Below are positions 16,981 to 25,214 of a stretch of DNA of 64,000 nt, piece after piece. Source of the stretch: Saprospirales bacterium (GTDB lineage: Bacteria > Bacteroidota > Bacteroidia > Chitinophagales > Saprospiraceae); assembly GCA_016719895.1 (NCBI GenBank), contig JADJYG010000021.1, positions 1 through 64,000 on the forward strand, read 5' to 3'. Numbering within the stretch: position 1 is the stretch's first letter; each line of letters begins with the position of its first letter. The notes under the pieces are model-generated. The model was not told where the DNA came from and searched no databases. It was given only the letters and a program-made list of their open reading frames with translations. The position numbers and the translations under genes are program-made.

Positions 16981-17058
16981 TGTGGAAAACGGCTAGTCAA
17001 TGTGGATAACTTGCTATATTTTTTTATTTTTCCACAATTTAACTACGGGTTTTCCACA
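16981..17058. other. DnaA-box cluster, candidate replication origin (oriC)
   Basis: Four 9-mers matching TTWTCCACA lie in 78 bases. TTTTCCACA is on the minus strand at 16981-16989. The perfect consensus TTATCCACA is on the minus strand at 17001-17009. TTTTCCACA is on the plus strand at 17028-17036 and 17050-17058. Between the second and third lies an AT-rich run (TATATTTTTTTATTTT, about 17015-17030) that could unwind. It sits in a 745-bp gene-free region immediately before dnaB. Origin function is inference. The boxes could instead autoregulate dnaB. Confidence 0.6.
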
Positions 17059-17144
17059 GTTTTGGGGCAATACGGATTGTTTGGAAAGTAGTGAATTGCA
17101 GATTTCAAAGTAGGTTTGTCTTCCCGTCTTTTATTGAATTTGCC

Positions 17145-18683
17145 ATGCCCGAGTTAAACGAGAACAAGGATCAGCGGTCGGGTGTTTCCCGAGGGAAGCC
17201 CCAGCGCAACGACGCAAAAGGCGCCGGGAGCCTGTCTAATTATGTTTTTGGAAAAATACAGCCACAGGCCCTGCCCCTGGAAGAGGCCGTGCTGGGCGCC
17301 CTGATGCTGGACCGGGAGGCGCTTCCCATCGTGATGGACATCCTGCGGCCGGCAAGTTTTTACCATGAGGCGCACCAGTTGGTTTATCAGGCCATCATTC
17401 GCCTGTTCGAGCGCTCCAACCCCGTGGATATCCTGACGGTCACCGAAGAGCTGCGTAAAACCGGCGAATTGGAGCGCATTGGCGGGAGTTATTACCTCGT
17501 CGAACTGACCAATCGCGTAGCTTCGGCTGCCAATATTGAATACCATGCGCGCATCATCGCCCAGAAACACATCCAACGCGAGCTTATCCGCGTCAGCACG
17601 CATACGATCAAGGACGCTTACGAAGATACTACGGACGTCTTTACCCTGCTCGACGAGGCCGAAAAAGGCCTTTTTGCCATCACACAGAACAACCTGAGCC
17701 GCACGTTTGAGAGTATGGGCGCCCTCACTAGCCGGGTGCTCAAACAAGTGGAAGAATTATCGGGCAAAACCGACGGCCTGACCGGCGTGCCCTCCGGTTT
17801 TACCAACCTCGACCGCCTCACTTCAGGCTGGCAACCCTCGGACCTGGTCATTCTGGCCGCCCGCCCCGGTATGGGCAAAACCTCGTGCGTACTGGCTATG
17901 GCGCTGAATGCCGCCCGCGATTTTGGCAAGGGCGTGGCGTTGTTTTCCCTGGAAATGGCCAGCACCCAGCTCGTGCAGCGCCTTATTTCGATGGAATCTG
18001 AAATCGCCGGTTCGAAAATGCGCAACGGCAAGCTGGAAGACTACGAGTGGCAGCAACTGCAAACCACCGTAGAGCGCCTCTCCACGGTACCGATCTTTAT
18101 CGACGACACGCCCGGCATCAATATTTTCGAATTGCGCGCCAAATGCCGTCGGCTGAAGATGCAGCACGATATCCAACTGGTTATTATCGATTACCTCCAG
18201 CTGATGACCGGCGCTTCGGAAAACAACCGAAACGCCAACCGCGAACAGGAGATCGCCGGTATTTCCCGGGCGCTGAAAAATATGGCCAAGGAGCTCAACG
18301 TGCCGGTCATCGCCCTGTCGCAGCTCAGCCGGGCCGTTGAAGTGCGCGGCGGCAGCAAACGGCCGCAATTGAGCGATTTGAGGGAGTCCGGCGCCATCGA
18401 ACAGGATGCAGACATTGTTTCGTTCATTTACCGGCCGGAATACTACGGCATTCTGGAAGACGAGCAGGGCATGTCGCTCAAAGGCGTGGCCGAGTTTATC
18501 GTGGCCAAACACCGGCATGGCGCGCTGGATACCATCAAACTCAAGTTCACCGATCAGTTTGCCAAATTCGGCAACCTCGACGATCCCGCATTTGCAGGTT
18601 TGATCGATCCGTTAACCGGACCGTTTTCGCCCAGTACCATCACCATGCCGTCGCGTATGAACGACGAGGATATTCCGTTTTGA
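17145..18683 (+). CDS. dnaB: Replicative DNA helicase DnaB
   Basis: This encodes 512 residues from MPELNENKDQRSG. It is the hexameric 5'-3' helicase that unwinds DNA at the replication fork and loads primase. The N-terminal DnaB domain (ALPLEEAVLGALMLDREALP) is followed by the RecA-like ATPase. That has Walker A LAARPGMGKTS, GVALFSLEMASTQLVQRL, Walker B-like IQLVIIDYLQLMTG, SQLSRAVEVRGGSKRPQLSD and LRESGAIEQDADIVSFIYRP. No intein is present. A start at 17091 is open but its extension is not conserved-looking. TAGGTTTG at 17111-17118 could be a -7 box. The adjacent DnaA-box cluster suggests coupling to initiation control. Confidence 0.95.
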   Translation: MPELNENKDQRSGVSRGKPQRNDAKGAGSLSNYVFGKIQPQALPLEEAVLGALMLDREALPIVMDILRPASFYHEAHQLVYQAIIRLFERSNPVDILTVTEELRKTGELERIGGSYYLVELTNRVASAANIEYHARIIAQKHIQRELIRVSTHTIKDAYEDTTDVFTLLDEAEKGLFAITQNNLSRTFESMGALTSRVLKQVEELSGKTDGLTGVPSGFTNLDRLTSGWQPSDLVILAARPGMGKTSCVLAMALNAARDFGKGVALFSLEMASTQLVQRLISMESEIAGSKMRNGKLEDYEWQQLQTTVERLSTVPIFIDDTPGINIFELRAKCRRLKMQHDIQLVIIDYLQLMTGASENNRNANREQEIAGISRALKNMAKELNVPVIALSQLSRAVEVRGGSKRPQLSDLRESGAIEQDADIVSFIYRPEYYGILEDEQGMSLKGVAEFIVAKHRHGALDTIKLKFTDQFAKFGNLDDPAFAGLIDPLTGPFSPSTITMPSRMNDEDIPF

Positions 18684-18694
18684 CGGCAGAGGGG

Positions 18695-18910
18695 TTATTT
18701 CTCGATGGTTTTCTTTTCCGCATCGCGCATACCCTGGCGGATTTCGTCTTCCACCGAGTTTTTGGCGGAATTGAATTCGCGGATGCCTTTGCCCAGGCCG
18801 CGCATGAGTTCGGGAATTTTATTTCCGCCAAACATCAGCAATACCACCAAAAAGATGAGCGTCAGCTCGGTAGCGCCGAGGTTGCCCAGGAAGAGAAGAG
18901 AGGATGTCAT
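18695..18910 (-). CDS. tatA: Twin-arginine translocase subunit TatA/TatE
   Basis: This encodes 71 residues starting MTSSLLFLGNLGATELTLIF. One N-terminal membrane helix (GATELTLIFLVVLLMFGG) is followed by the FGG hinge, an amphipathic helix (KIPELMRGLGKGIREFNSAK) and a charged tail. It oligomerises to form the pore of the Tat system, which exports folded proteins across the inner membrane. The length is typical. It is convergent with dnaB, 11 bases apart. No tatC lies nearby. Confidence 0.9.
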   Translation of the reverse strand: MTSSLLFLGNLGATELTLIFLVVLLMFGGNKIPELMRGLGKGIREFNSAKNSVEDEIRQGMRDAEKKTIEK

Positions 18911-19110
18911 AGTCGTGTTTTTTAAATCCAGAAAAAAATAAGCCGGCAGGTACCGGAAGTACAAACCCGCGCTTTGACCGGGAAAGCGCCGCAAAGTTAC
19001 GTCGGTGGCGGGGCAATTGAAAGCGCATCGTTTTTTTTAACCCCCGCCTGACCTGCCAAGGTGGAAAACGGTGGTGTCCCTGGTCTTATTTTTGCAAAAA
19101 TTTTATACTG

Positions 19111-19902
19111 GTGAATATTCCGATAAAAAATATCCTGGACGTACTGGAAACTGTGGCTCCCCCACAGCTCCAGGAATCGTATGACAATGCCGGCCTGATC
19201 GTAGGAAACCCGGATACGCCGGTTTCCGGGGTGCTGTTTTGCCTGGATTCGACGGAGGCGGTCGTGGAGGAAGCCAGGCAAAAGGGCTGCAACCTGGTGG
19301 TGGCGCACCATCCCATTGTATTTCGCGGCCTCAAACGCCTGAACGGCGCCAGCTATGTGGAGCGCACGGTCATGCAAGCCATTCGCTGCGATATAGCGCT
19401 TTACGCGATCCATACCAACCTGGACAACGTGCACCGGCTGGGGGTCAACGCCGCGATTGCCGCCAAACTCGGCTTGTCAGACACCCGTATCCTGGCGCCG
19501 CGGTCGGCCATGCCGGATACCGGCGCGGGCCTGGTGGGCATACTGACGGCGCCGATGGACGAGCATGCGTTTTTACAGCACGTCAAGCGGATTTTTCAGG
19601 CCGCCTGCGTGCGCCATACCGCCTTGCGCAACAGGCCTGTACACCGCGTGGCCGTATGCGGAGGGAGCGGCAGCTTTTTGCTGCCCGAGGCCCTGCGCGC
19701 CGGGGCCGACGCGTTTGTGACCGCCGATTGCAAGTATCACGAGTTTTTCGATGCGGAAGGCCGGCTGATCCTGGCCGATGTCGGCCATTTTGAAAGCGAA
19801 CAATATACTATTGAACTTTTATTCGGGATTGTTCGCGAAAAATTCCCTAATTTTGCGCTCCATTTGACGGAAGTACGTACAAATCCGGTGTTTTACCTGT
19901 AA
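19111..19902 (+). CDS. Nif3-like dinuclear metal-centre protein
   Basis: This encodes 263 residues with a GTG start (VNIPIKNILDVLE), since no ATG lies at the right place. The Nif3/YbgI (DUF34) signature is clear: APPQLQESYDNAGLIVG near the start, VVAHHPIVFRGLKRL (metal-binding His pair) around residue 70, HTNLDNV around 100 and LADVGHFESEQYTIEL near the end. It forms a toroidal hexamer with a two-metal site. GTP cyclohydrolase-like or hydrolase roles have been suggested and the true substrate is uncertain. It is the short form without the internal PII-like insert. TATTTTTG at 19087-19094 may be the -7 box. About 100 bases later comes the zinc-ribbon gene, a common pairing in this phylum. Confidence 0.9.
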   Translation: MNIPIKNILDVLETVAPPQLQESYDNAGLIVGNPDTPVSGVLFCLDSTEAVVEEARQKGCNLVVAHHPIVFRGLKRLNGASYVERTVMQAIRCDIALYAIHTNLDNVHRLGVNAAIAAKLGLSDTRILAPRSAMPDTGAGLVGILTAPMDEHAFLQHVKRIFQAACVRHTALRNRPVHRVAVCGGSGSFLLPEALRAGADAFVTADCKYHEFFDAEGRLILADVGHFESEQYTIELLFGIVREKFPNFALHLTEVRTNPVFYL

Positions 19903-20001
19903 AAAGGCGGCATTTTCCGCTCAAAATGCTTCAATAACCCTTATTTTTTCCCGACGCCTCCGGGTGCGGGCTTTTATACACTCAACTCTTACGCACGCAC
20001 C

Positions 20002-20757
20002 ATGTCTGTAGAAGCAACCATTACCGAGAAACTGCAAAAAATGTGGGATCTGCAGCAAATCGACTCCCAGTTGGACGAGATTCAGATCCTGAAAGGCGAG
20101 TTACCGATGGAAGTAGCTGATCTGGAAGATGAAATCGCCGGACTGGAAACGCGGATTAAAAAACTGCGCGCCGGTGTGAAGGACGCCGAGCAGGAAATTG
20201 CGCAGATGCAAGCCACGGCCAAAGAAGCCGAGAACAACATCAAGCGGTATCAGAAACAGCTCGAGGAAGTCAAAAACAACCGGGAGTACGAAGCCCTTCA
20301 AAAAGAGATCGAACTGGCCAACCTGGATATCCAACTGTCGGAGAAAAAAGTGCGCGACGCCAAACTTAAGCTGGATGCCCAAAAAGACAGTCTGGCCATA
20401 GCCGAAGCCAAACAGGACGCCAAGCAAAAAGATCTGGACGCTAAAAAGGTGGAACTTCAGGGGATTATCGAAAAAACCGAAGCAGAAGAGAACCGCCTGC
20501 GCGCGCAAAGCGTAAAGGCCCGCGAAGGCATCGAAGAGCGCCTGCTGAATGCCTACGATAAAACCCGCCGCACCTACCGCAACGGCCTGGCCGTCGTCAC
20601 GGTCGAGCGCAATTCCTGCGGTGGTTGTTTCAATCACGTGCCGCCCCAGATTCAGTTGGAAATTGGATTGCACAAAAAAATTATCGCCTGCGAACACTGT
20701 GGGCGTATTTTGGTGGACCACTCTATTGCCCACCCGGGCGCTACCGTAGAAGTGTGA
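20002..20757 (+). CDS. C4-type zinc-ribbon protein with long coiled coil
   Basis: This encodes 251 residues. Residues about 10-185 are a charged antiparallel coiled coil (LEDEIAGLETRIKKLRAGVK; KQLEEVKNNREYEALQKEIE). The C-terminus holds a zinc ribbon with two Cys pairs, SCGGCFNHVPPQ and ACEHCGRILVDH, about 50 residues from the end. It matches the CT398/HP0958-like family, which binds nucleic acid or assembly partners such as flagellar or RNA factors in other phyla. There are no flagellar genes here, so the role is open. It is probably co-transcribed with the Nif3-like gene upstream and is followed by a terminator. Confidence 0.88.
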   Translation: MSVEATITEKLQKMWDLQQIDSQLDEIQILKGELPMEVADLEDEIAGLETRIKKLRAGVKDAEQEIAQMQATAKEAENNIKRYQKQLEEVKNNREYEALQKEIELANLDIQLSEKKVRDAKLKLDAQKDSLAIAEAKQDAKQKDLDAKKVELQGIIEKTEAEENRLRAQSVKAREGIEERLLNAYDKTRRTYRNGLAVVTVERNSCGGCFNHVPPQIQLEIGLHKKIIACEHCGRILVDHSIAHPGATVEV

Positions 20758-20785
20758 AATTAGTTTGGCACTTTTTTTGAATATG

Positions 20786-20818
20786 AATCCCTCGAATAGT
20801 TTTGTTCGAGGGATTTTT
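20786..20818 (+). terminator. Rho-independent terminator
   Basis: The stem AATCCCTCGAA pairs with TTCGAGGGATT around an 8-base loop and is followed by TTT. It lies 28 bases after the zinc-ribbon stop codon. Confidence 0.85.
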
Positions 20819-20940
20819 ATTGAAAAAAGGTACTGCCGCAGAATTTTGTCGGAAAAACTGTTAAAGCTGATTGGCTTTCCAGCAGTTATTCGTTTCTTGC
20901 ATGGCCTTTTTTTAATAATATTACTATAGTGTTTCCTGCC

Positions 20941-21471
20941 ATGCGGAATCTGTACCTGATTTCCACCCTGTTTTTTCTGGCTACCTGCATGCTGCGCGGG
21001 CAAGCCTTTACCGTATACGATAGCTTCTCCGAACTGGAAGATCGAATTCGGGAAGTAGATCATAATACAACGCTGGTGATTAACTTTTGGGCGACCTGGT
21101 GTGGCCCGTGCGTGGAAGAACTGCCGTGTTTTGAAGAGTTACACCGGAATTATGCATCGGCTGACTTTCAGGTGCTGCTGGTCAGCCTGGATTTTAAAAG
21201 CCGGTTGGAGCAAAAGTTCATTCCGTTCCTGGAAAAGCATCAGTTAAAACCCGAGGTGGTGTTACTCGCCGACCAGGATGCGGACAACTGGATACCAAAA
21301 ATCCACCCGGATTGGCAAGGCGCCTTGCCGGCAACCGTAGTGCTCCGTGGAGGCCAACGCGCCTTATTCCCGGAAAAATTTGAGCATTATGAAGATTTGG
21401 AGGCGTTTGTGCTGAACTTTGTCAAAAGTGTCAGAAAGGCAACGAACATGGGCTGTAAGGGTACCCGGTAA
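20941..21471 (+). CDS. TlpA-like thioredoxin-family protein, exported
   Basis: This encodes 176 residues from MRNLYLISTLFFLATCMLRG, a signal peptide. The thioredoxin fold shows the active site NFWATWCGPCVEELPCFEEL (CGPC about residue 55) and the cis-Pro region GALPATVVL. It probably reduces or shuffles disulfides in the periplasm, as in cytochrome maturation. The start at 20941 is preferred over 20929 because the signal peptide begins there. The next gene is also a thioredoxin-fold protein about 80 bases downstream. The two may work together, though they are not close paralogues. Confidence 0.85.
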   Translation: MRNLYLISTLFFLATCMLRGQAFTVYDSFSELEDRIREVDHNTTLVINFWATWCGPCVEELPCFEELHRNYASADFQVLLVSLDFKSRLEQKFIPFLEKHQLKPEVVLLADQDADNWIPKIHPDWQGALPATVVLRGGQRALFPEKFEHYEDLEAFVLNFVKSVRKATNMGCKGTR

Positions 21472-21552
21472 TCGACGGGTTTCCCTCTTTTTCAGATCCT
21501 GCCAGGCAGGCTCTATTCCGCAAACCGTTTACCTTTAATACTCCCTTCACTC

Positions 21553-22158
21553 ATGGAGAGACCTTTTCGCACGCTCATCTTACTGGCTGGTGTACTGCTG
21601 TTTTATAGCGCCGGTACGAATTCCGATTATTATGTTGTAGGCGACAAGGCCGAGGACTTTTCCCTGCGCAATGTAGATGGCCGCATGGTATCGCTGGCAG
21701 ATTACCCCGATGCCCGCGGATTTATTGTGGTGTTCACCTGCAACCACTGCCCCTATGCGCAGCTCTACGAGCAGCGAATCATCGACCTGCACCGCAGGTT
21801 CAACATCAGAGGATTCCCGGTCATCGCCATCAATCCGAACGATCCGTCAATTGTACCGGACGACAGCTTCGATGAAATGGTCGTGCGGGCCCGGGAAAAA
21901 CGCTATCCCTTCGTTTACCTCTACGATTCCACCCAAACGGTTTATCCTAAATTCGGCGCCAACCGCACCCCGCACGTGTTCATCCTGGATCAACGCCTGG
22001 TTGTTCGCTACATCGGCGCCATCGACGATAACCCGGAAACTCCCGGGGCCGTCCGGAACAGATATGTCGAAAACGCCGTGAATGCCCTGTTACGCGGCGA
22101 ACGCCCCGACCCCGATTTTACCCGCGCTATAGGCTGTACCATCAAGCGGAAACGCTGA
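21553..22158 (+). CDS. Thioredoxin/peroxiredoxin-like protein with CNHC site, exported
   Basis: This encodes 201 residues. The hydrophobic start MERPFRTLILLAGVLLFYSA is a signal peptide or anchor. The AhpC/TSA-like fold has DKAEDFSLRNVDGRMVSLAD and then VVFTCNHCPYAQLYEQRI, the CxxC variant typical of the resilin-like thioredoxin family. The cis-Pro region is NRTPHVFILDQ and the C-terminal region is YIGAIDDNPE. It probably has a redox role in the envelope, with unknown substrate. It follows the TlpA-like gene on the same strand. Its stop codon lies inside the terminator hairpin. Confidence 0.85.
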   Translation: MERPFRTLILLAGVLLFYSAGTNSDYYVVGDKAEDFSLRNVDGRMVSLADYPDARGFIVVFTCNHCPYAQLYEQRIIDLHRRFNIRGFPVIAINPNDPSIVPDDSFDEMVVRAREKRYPFVYLYDSTQTVYPKFGANRTPHVFILDQRLVVRYIGAIDDNPETPGAVRNRYVENAVNALLRGERPDPDFTRAIGCTIKRKR

Positions 22159-22181
22159 TTTTTTTCAGCGCCCTTCCGCTT
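22144..22181. terminator. Bidirectional terminator between convergent genes
   Basis: The two-part stem is AAGCGGAA/TTCCGCTT outside and CGCTGA/TCAGCG inside, with a T-rich loop. TTTT follows on the plus strand and AAGCGG-side As lie on the other. It separates the CNHC thioredoxin gene from the SNF2 helicase gene. Confidence 0.65.
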
Positions 22182-22220
22182 TTCCAGCCTCCTGTTCCGG
22201 AATATGACCGTCTGCGGCCG

Positions 22221-25151
22221 TTAGCGCAACAAAGCCTCCAAATCCTCCCGGGTCAGTGCGGGGGGCGCTTCGGTTGCGGCGGAAAAGAAATCCAGCCCGA
22301 GTTGTTTCTTTCGTTCCTGCAGCTGCCGGATTTTTTCTTCAATCGTGTCGCGTGCGATAAAGCGCAGCGCCGTGACCGGGCGGGTTTGCCCGATCCGGTG
22401 TGCCCGTGCAATGGCCTGGTCTTCCACGGCCGGGTTCCACCAGGGGTCGAGCACAAACACGTAGTCGGCCGCTGTGAGGTTCAACCCTACGCCGCCCGCC
22501 TTGATGGTCATGAAAAACGCCTGTACTTCTGCTTGTGTTTGAAAACGTTCGACTTCGGCTGCGCGGGAGCGGACAGCGGTATCCCCGGTCAACCAGGCAA
22601 AAGCCGCCCCGCTTTTTTCAAACGCCCTGCGGTATAGTTGCAGGTGTTTTTCAAAACTACTGAAAAAAAGCACCTTGTGGCCGGCGCGCCGCACCGTATC
22701 CCATTGCGCCAGCACATCGTTGAATTTACCGCTTGGGTGATCTGTGCCGGAGTCCAGCAAAGCGGGGTGGTTGGCGAGTTGCCGCAACCGGGTGAGCGCC
22801 TGCAGGGCCATTATCCGGGTTTTGGGATCGTCGAAAAGGGCAAGGATTTCGTTGCGCACCGCCGACTTGATTTTTTCGTACAGTTTTTGCTGCCCGGGTT
22901 CCATCTCCGAATAAAATACCTGCTCGCCCAGGGCAGGCAGGTCGGGCGCCACGGCTTCCTTGGTGCGGCGGAGAAAAAACGGCCGGACCCGGGCAAACAG
23001 GCGCTGTTTGACCGCCGCATCGCCGGCTTTTTCGATGGGCAGTAAAAACGCCTCACGGAAATGTTTAAAACTCCCCAGGGTGTCGGGGTTGATGAATTCC
23101 ATTTGTGTCCACAAATCGGATAGCGCATTTTCAATAGGCGTACCCGACAGCGATACCTTAAACCGGCCGCTTAGCGACCGCACCACTTTGGACACTTCCG
23201 ATTCCCGGTTTTTAATTTGCTGGCTTTCATCCAATACGATGGCGGTCCACGCTTGTTTTTCCAGTAAGGGCAGATCCTGCCGGGCCGTCTGGTAGGTGGT
23301 CAGCACCACATCGTGGGCGGCAATAGCGCGGATATCTTTCAGCCGCCCGGCGCCGGTGTGGGCATATACGAACAACGACGGCGCGAAGCGCATCAGCTCG
23401 CGCTGCCAGTTGAACACCAGGGATGCCGGCAGGATCACCAGGGCTTGCAGCGGGCGCAAATCTTCCTGGTAGGCACTAAAAAGCGTACGTTGGACGCCGT
23501 TTGCCACGGAGGGTGCCACTTGCCCGGTGGCAGGAGCGATATTTTCTTTGATATACAACAGTGCCGCAATGGTTTGCAGGGTTTTTCCCAGGCCCATATC
23601 GTCGGCCAGGCAAGCGCCGAAGCCGTGCTGATAGTGGCCAATCAGCCATTTAATACCGTGCAGTTGATATGGGCGAAGCAGAGACACGAGGTGTCCCGGC
23701 GGTTCGTAGGCTACCTGATCGGGGTCGATAACCGGAAAACCGGCCGGTATGGCGTTGGGTTCGCCGGCCGGCAAGACGGTAAACAAAGCCTTTGGCAGGC
23801 GCAGCGTATCGCCGTTGTGCTCGCGCAAGGTTTTGGCCAGTTCGCTGTAGCGGGCAAACCATTCCGCCGGAATCAGGAAAAGGGTGTCGTCGGGCAGTGG
23901 AAAATACGGGTTTGCGCTGCGCAGGTACGGTACGAAAGCCCGAAACGGGAAGGTCCAGTGACCTACATGAACGGTTCCCTGCACATCGAACCAATCGCCG
24001 GCCGCTTCGGCGTTTACAGCAATGGAGGCGTGCAACAAGGCCAGCGAACGGCCGTCCAGTTGCGGGGTCGTCAAGGAAAATCCGGCGGCTTCCAGGTCGG
24101 CGCGGCGCCGGGTCAGCCAGTCGATGAATTCGGCCAGGCTGGCGTTTCCCGGCAGCCGGAACAGGCGCATGTCTTCCGTTAGATCAAACGCCCGGAGTTT
24201 GTCGATCGCCTGTTGTTCGGCCGGTACATCGCGGCAAACGAGGTGGACCGTAATCGCACCGGCATCGTCGTCGGGTATGTCGAGGCTGGTCACCCGGTCG
24301 CGCCGCTCGCCGTATTGAAACCCATGACCGGCGTATAAAAATACCGGTTTGAGCACCCAAACCTTTTCCAGCACGTTTTCGAGCAGATCGAGTTGGACGC
24401 TGAGCAAGCGGCCGGTGGTCTGCACGGCAAAACCTTCGGCTTCGATGCGCGTCCGGCCGGCGCTTTTAGCGATAAATTGCCGGAAATACGTCCGCACTTT
24501 ATCGGGCGGGATCTGGAGTGCGTCTTTGCTCCGGAAAGGTCGCAGCATGTTGCCGTTGATGCCTGGAACGCGAAAAAGGGTATAACGGGCCACGACCCAG
24601 GCCGGGTTGGTGTTGGTGAGGGGGAATGCGTCGAATTCGCGGATCGTCCACTTTTCCGTTTCGGTGCCGAGCTGAAAGCGGTATTCGATACCGGCCGGCG
24701 TTTGGCAAAACGACAGGTGCGGCACCAGGTCATCCGTGGCTACCTGCAGTTGAACGTCTTTGGCCAGTGTGCGGCGTTCGGCATCGAGCGTGATGGGCAG
24801 GCGCTGGCCGGCGATTTGCGACAGGAACTGGTCCAGTTCCCGGTGGATATATGTTTCGACAGGCTGCCGGGTATCGGCTTGTGCGAGCAGCTGGGCCAAC
24901 GGGGCGGCGCTTTTTGCCTTCGGCGCCTTAAAACGGGCTTCCAGGACTTTGGGTGTCAGCCGGTCGATCAGGTCGAACAGGCGTTCGAGCGCCGGCGTCA
25001 GCGTCAGGCCGTACGCGCCGATGGTGGCCGGTGTGGCTTTTTGTACCAGGTGGGTGAGCTGGCCTGAAGCGTCCGTTTGTACCACATTGGCGGCGGGCAG
25101 GTACAGGGTTTCGCTGAACGGATACAGGTTGAAAACAACTTGACAAGACAT
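22221..25151 (-). CDS. SNF2/Rad54-family DEAD/DEAH-box helicase
   Basis: This encodes 976 residues. The N-terminal 480 or so residues are family-specific, beta-rich and unrecognised. The Snf2 ATPase follows: Q-like YQLHGIKWL, motif I ADDMGLGKTLQTIAALLYI (about residue 515), motif II VLDESQQIKN (a DESQ variant of DEAH), SLSGTPIENALSDLWTQME, then the C-terminal helicase lobe with FKTIKAGGVGLNLTAADYVF-type sequence, ending WWNPAVEDQAIARAHRIGQT. It moves along double-stranded DNA and remodels protein-DNA complexes. Such helicases are housekeeping-like or part of defence islands, and no defence neighbour is seen here. It is divergent from the membrane-protein gene with a 63-bp shared promoter region. 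Confidence 0.9.
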   Translation of the reverse strand: MSCQVVFNLYPFSETLYLPAANVVQTDASGQLTHLVQKATPATIGAYGLTLTPALERLFDLIDRLTPKVLEARFKAPKAKSAAPLAQLLAQADTRQPVETYIHRELDQFLSQIAGQRLPITLDAERRTLAKDVQLQVATDDLVPHLSFCQTPAGIEYRFQLGTETEKWTIREFDAFPLTNTNPAWVVARYTLFRVPGINGNMLRPFRSKDALQIPPDKVRTYFRQFIAKSAGRTRIEAEGFAVQTTGRLLSVQLDLLENVLEKVWVLKPVFLYAGHGFQYGERRDRVTSLDIPDDDAGAITVHLVCRDVPAEQQAIDKLRAFDLTEDMRLFRLPGNASLAEFIDWLTRRRADLEAAGFSLTTPQLDGRSLALLHASIAVNAEAAGDWFDVQGTVHVGHWTFPFRAFVPYLRSANPYFPLPDDTLFLIPAEWFARYSELAKTLREHNGDTLRLPKALFTVLPAGEPNAIPAGFPVIDPDQVAYEPPGHLVSLLRPYQLHGIKWLIGHYQHGFGACLADDMGLGKTLQTIAALLYIKENIAPATGQVAPSVANGVQRTLFSAYQEDLRPLQALVILPASLVFNWQRELMRFAPSLFVYAHTGAGRLKDIRAIAAHDVVLTTYQTARQDLPLLEKQAWTAIVLDESQQIKNRESEVSKVVRSLSGRFKVSLSGTPIENALSDLWTQMEFINPDTLGSFKHFREAFLLPIEKAGDAAVKQRLFARVRPFFLRRTKEAVAPDLPALGEQVFYSEMEPGQQKLYEKIKSAVRNEILALFDDPKTRIMALQALTRLRQLANHPALLDSGTDHPSGKFNDVLAQWDTVRRAGHKVLFFSSFEKHLQLYRRAFEKSGAAFAWLTGDTAVRSRAAEVERFQTQAEVQAFFMTIKAGGVGLNLTAADYVFVLDPWWNPAVEDQAIARAHRIGQTRPVTALRFIARDTIEEKIRQLQERKKQLGLDFFSAATEAPPALTREDLEALLR

Positions 25152-25158
25152 GGGGCGG

Positions 25159-25196
25159 CAAAGGTAAAATTATTGTTGCCCGCCTGCTTACATTTG
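25159..25196. promoter_or_regulatory. Divergent promoter region, two -7 boxes
   Basis: TACCTTTG on the minus strand (25166-25159) faces the helicase gene, with the ATG seven bases on. TACATTTG on the plus strand (25189-25196) faces the membrane-protein gene. Both fit TAnnTTTG. No proper TTTG -33 box is seen for either. Confidence 0.4.
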
Positions 25197-25214
25197 GGCT
25201 CTATCTGCTGGATT

